A stretch of DNA of 64,000 nt from Inia geoffrensis (lineage: Eukaryota; Chordata; Mammalia; Artiodactyla; Iniidae): positions 102,612,368-102,676,367 of the forward strand of contig CM070899.1 of the NCBI GenBank assembly GCA_036417435.1, given 5' to 3'. Each line of letters opens with the position of its first letter. Position 1 is the stretch's first letter. The translations under genes were made by a program, and so were the position numbers. Of the stretch, positions 63,328 to 64,000 are shown piece after piece. The notes below the pieces were generated by a model, which saw only the letters and a program-made list of their open reading frames with translations, did no database searches and was not told the origin of the DNA.

Positions 63328-64000
63328 GTTACCAGAGACGACACGGAGCACTGCTGCCACCTCGTGGCACACTGCCGTAACAATCTTACCAACTGTGCTG
63401 AAGGGCATCTGTCATCCACAAGGCCTACAGCCTGCGGCTTTGAAGAAACAACCCAGCCCTCAAGAAATATCCTGGGCTAGGGAAACTGAAACGAATTCAA
63501 ATCACGCCCGACCCTGAGGCAGGAACCTTTCAAGAACTCAGTGGTACTCACCCGCGTTGTAGAAAACAGCACATTGAAGAGAAAAGATGCTTAGGATCTG
63601 TCATGATTAGAGAGTGCAAAGAAAGCTAGACGAGGTGTTCCCTGGCTGCAGTCCTCTCAAACGCTAAAAGCGTAAGTGCTCAAGAGGGCATGCCAAAAAG
63701 AGAAGCCAGCTATTGCTATTGGTGGGAATGTAAATTGCTAACAGCCGGTATGAGGAACACTAGGCATATTCCTTACCAAACTAAACACTGGAGGTACCAC
63801 GAGATTCGGCAACCCCGCTGCAGGTCGTATAACCAGACACTAGCATCATTGGAAGAAAGCTCTTGCACCCCAGCGGTCCTTGCGGTTCCCATGACCGCAG
63901 CCAAGACAGAGAAATGAACGGAATGGGGATCGGGGGGTGAATGGAGAAAGATGTTCTGCTACCTACACACCCTCGACTACCACTCGGCCACAGAACAAAA
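63328..64000 (+). repeat. HOR unit 20, partial (cut by window end)
   Basis: It holds the first 673 bp of a unit, all within monomer A. Private changes are u120 A, u603 T, u606 G and u659 G, three of them within the last 71 bases of the window. Confidence 0.92.
63562..64000 (+). mobile_element. L1 3' end relic, unit 20 A, cut by window end
   Basis: It has private u603 T, u606 G and u659 G near the end of the window. Confidence 0.83.

Larger units (their letters stand above)
1..64000 (+). repeat. L1-derived satellite array, 3,333-bp dimeric higher-order repeat, probably common cetacean satellite
   Basis: The same sequence recurs every 3,333 bp from the first base to the last, 19.2 times, with substitutions only; the starts of all 20 copies fall exactly on multiples of 3,333. 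Each unit holds two diverged monomers, A (u1-u1715) and B (u1716-u3333), each opening with gttaccagagacgacac. Both contain an L1 3' end. Monomer length and L1 content fit what I remember of the common cetacean satellite (about 1.58 kb in dolphins and allies, about 1.75 kb in other whales); here the monomers lie between those values. The identification rests on memory and L1 resemblance, not a search. Neither edge of the array is in the window. Such arrays are normally heterochromatic and non-coding. Confidence is near certain for the tandem structure and about 0.75 for the cetacean assignment. Confidence 0.95.

Noticed and set aside
1..64000. Intact or recently active LINE-1
   Set aside because: No 5' UTR, ORF1, endonuclease or reverse transcriptase region is present; only a decayed 3' end, with no poly(A) tail, is repeated.
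1..64000. Array created by assembly error copying one unit
   Set aside because: Units carry distinct private and shared variants in structured patterns, which duplication of one unit by an assembler would not produce. Copy number could still be mis-collapsed.
1..64000. Tandem gene family or ribosomal DNA
   Set aside because: The unit has no rRNA, snRNA, tRNA or protein-coding sequence that I can recognise, and 3.3 kb is far too short for mammalian rDNA.

Overview
This window is satellite DNA from end to end. It is a head-to-tail tandem array with a unit of exactly 3,333 bp, repeated 19 full times plus a 673-bp partial twentieth copy. I see no unique sequence, no protein-coding gene, no RNA gene, no CRISPR array and no prokaryotic signal. 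Every open reading frame recurs at 3,333-bp spacing and is a by-product of the repeat.

Each 3,333-bp unit is a dimer of two related but distinct monomers, A (1,715 bp) and B (1,618 bp). By eye they differ at 9 of 100 and 13 of 110 positions in two samples. Whole units differ from each other by only one to a few tens of substitutions, with no net length change anywhere in 63 kb. This is a higher-order repeat (HOR): two old monomer types were locked into a dimer, which was then amplified and homogenised. Unit position uN below means base N of a unit, with u1 at window base 1, 3334, 6667 and so on; A is u1-u1715 and B is u1716-u3333.

A little over half of each monomer (about u235-u1111 in A and u1948-u2832 in B) is the 3' end of a LINE-1 retrotransposon on the + strand: the C-terminus of ORF2 followed by a 3' UTR whose end resembles the L1 tails of whales, ruminants and their relatives. 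The rest is non-L1 sequence of unknown origin. A 1.6-1.75 kb satellite built on an L1 3' end matches, from memory, the 'common cetacean satellite', which published work (Kapitonov, Holmquist and Jurka, 1998, as I recall) described as L1-derived heterochromatin. The host is therefore most likely a whale or dolphin, and the locus a heterochromatic block. Species and chromosome position cannot be read from the window.

The points most worth a second look are these. A 14-of-15 match to the CTCF core motif sits in every monomer, and its only A/B difference removes a CpG. Both monomers carry a tRNA-like pair of Pol III box motifs. Monomer A alone has an 18-bp triplet repeat and a 60-bp extra segment. 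The pattern of shared substitutions records multi-unit duplications of 2 and 5 units, block boundaries and patchwork exchange.
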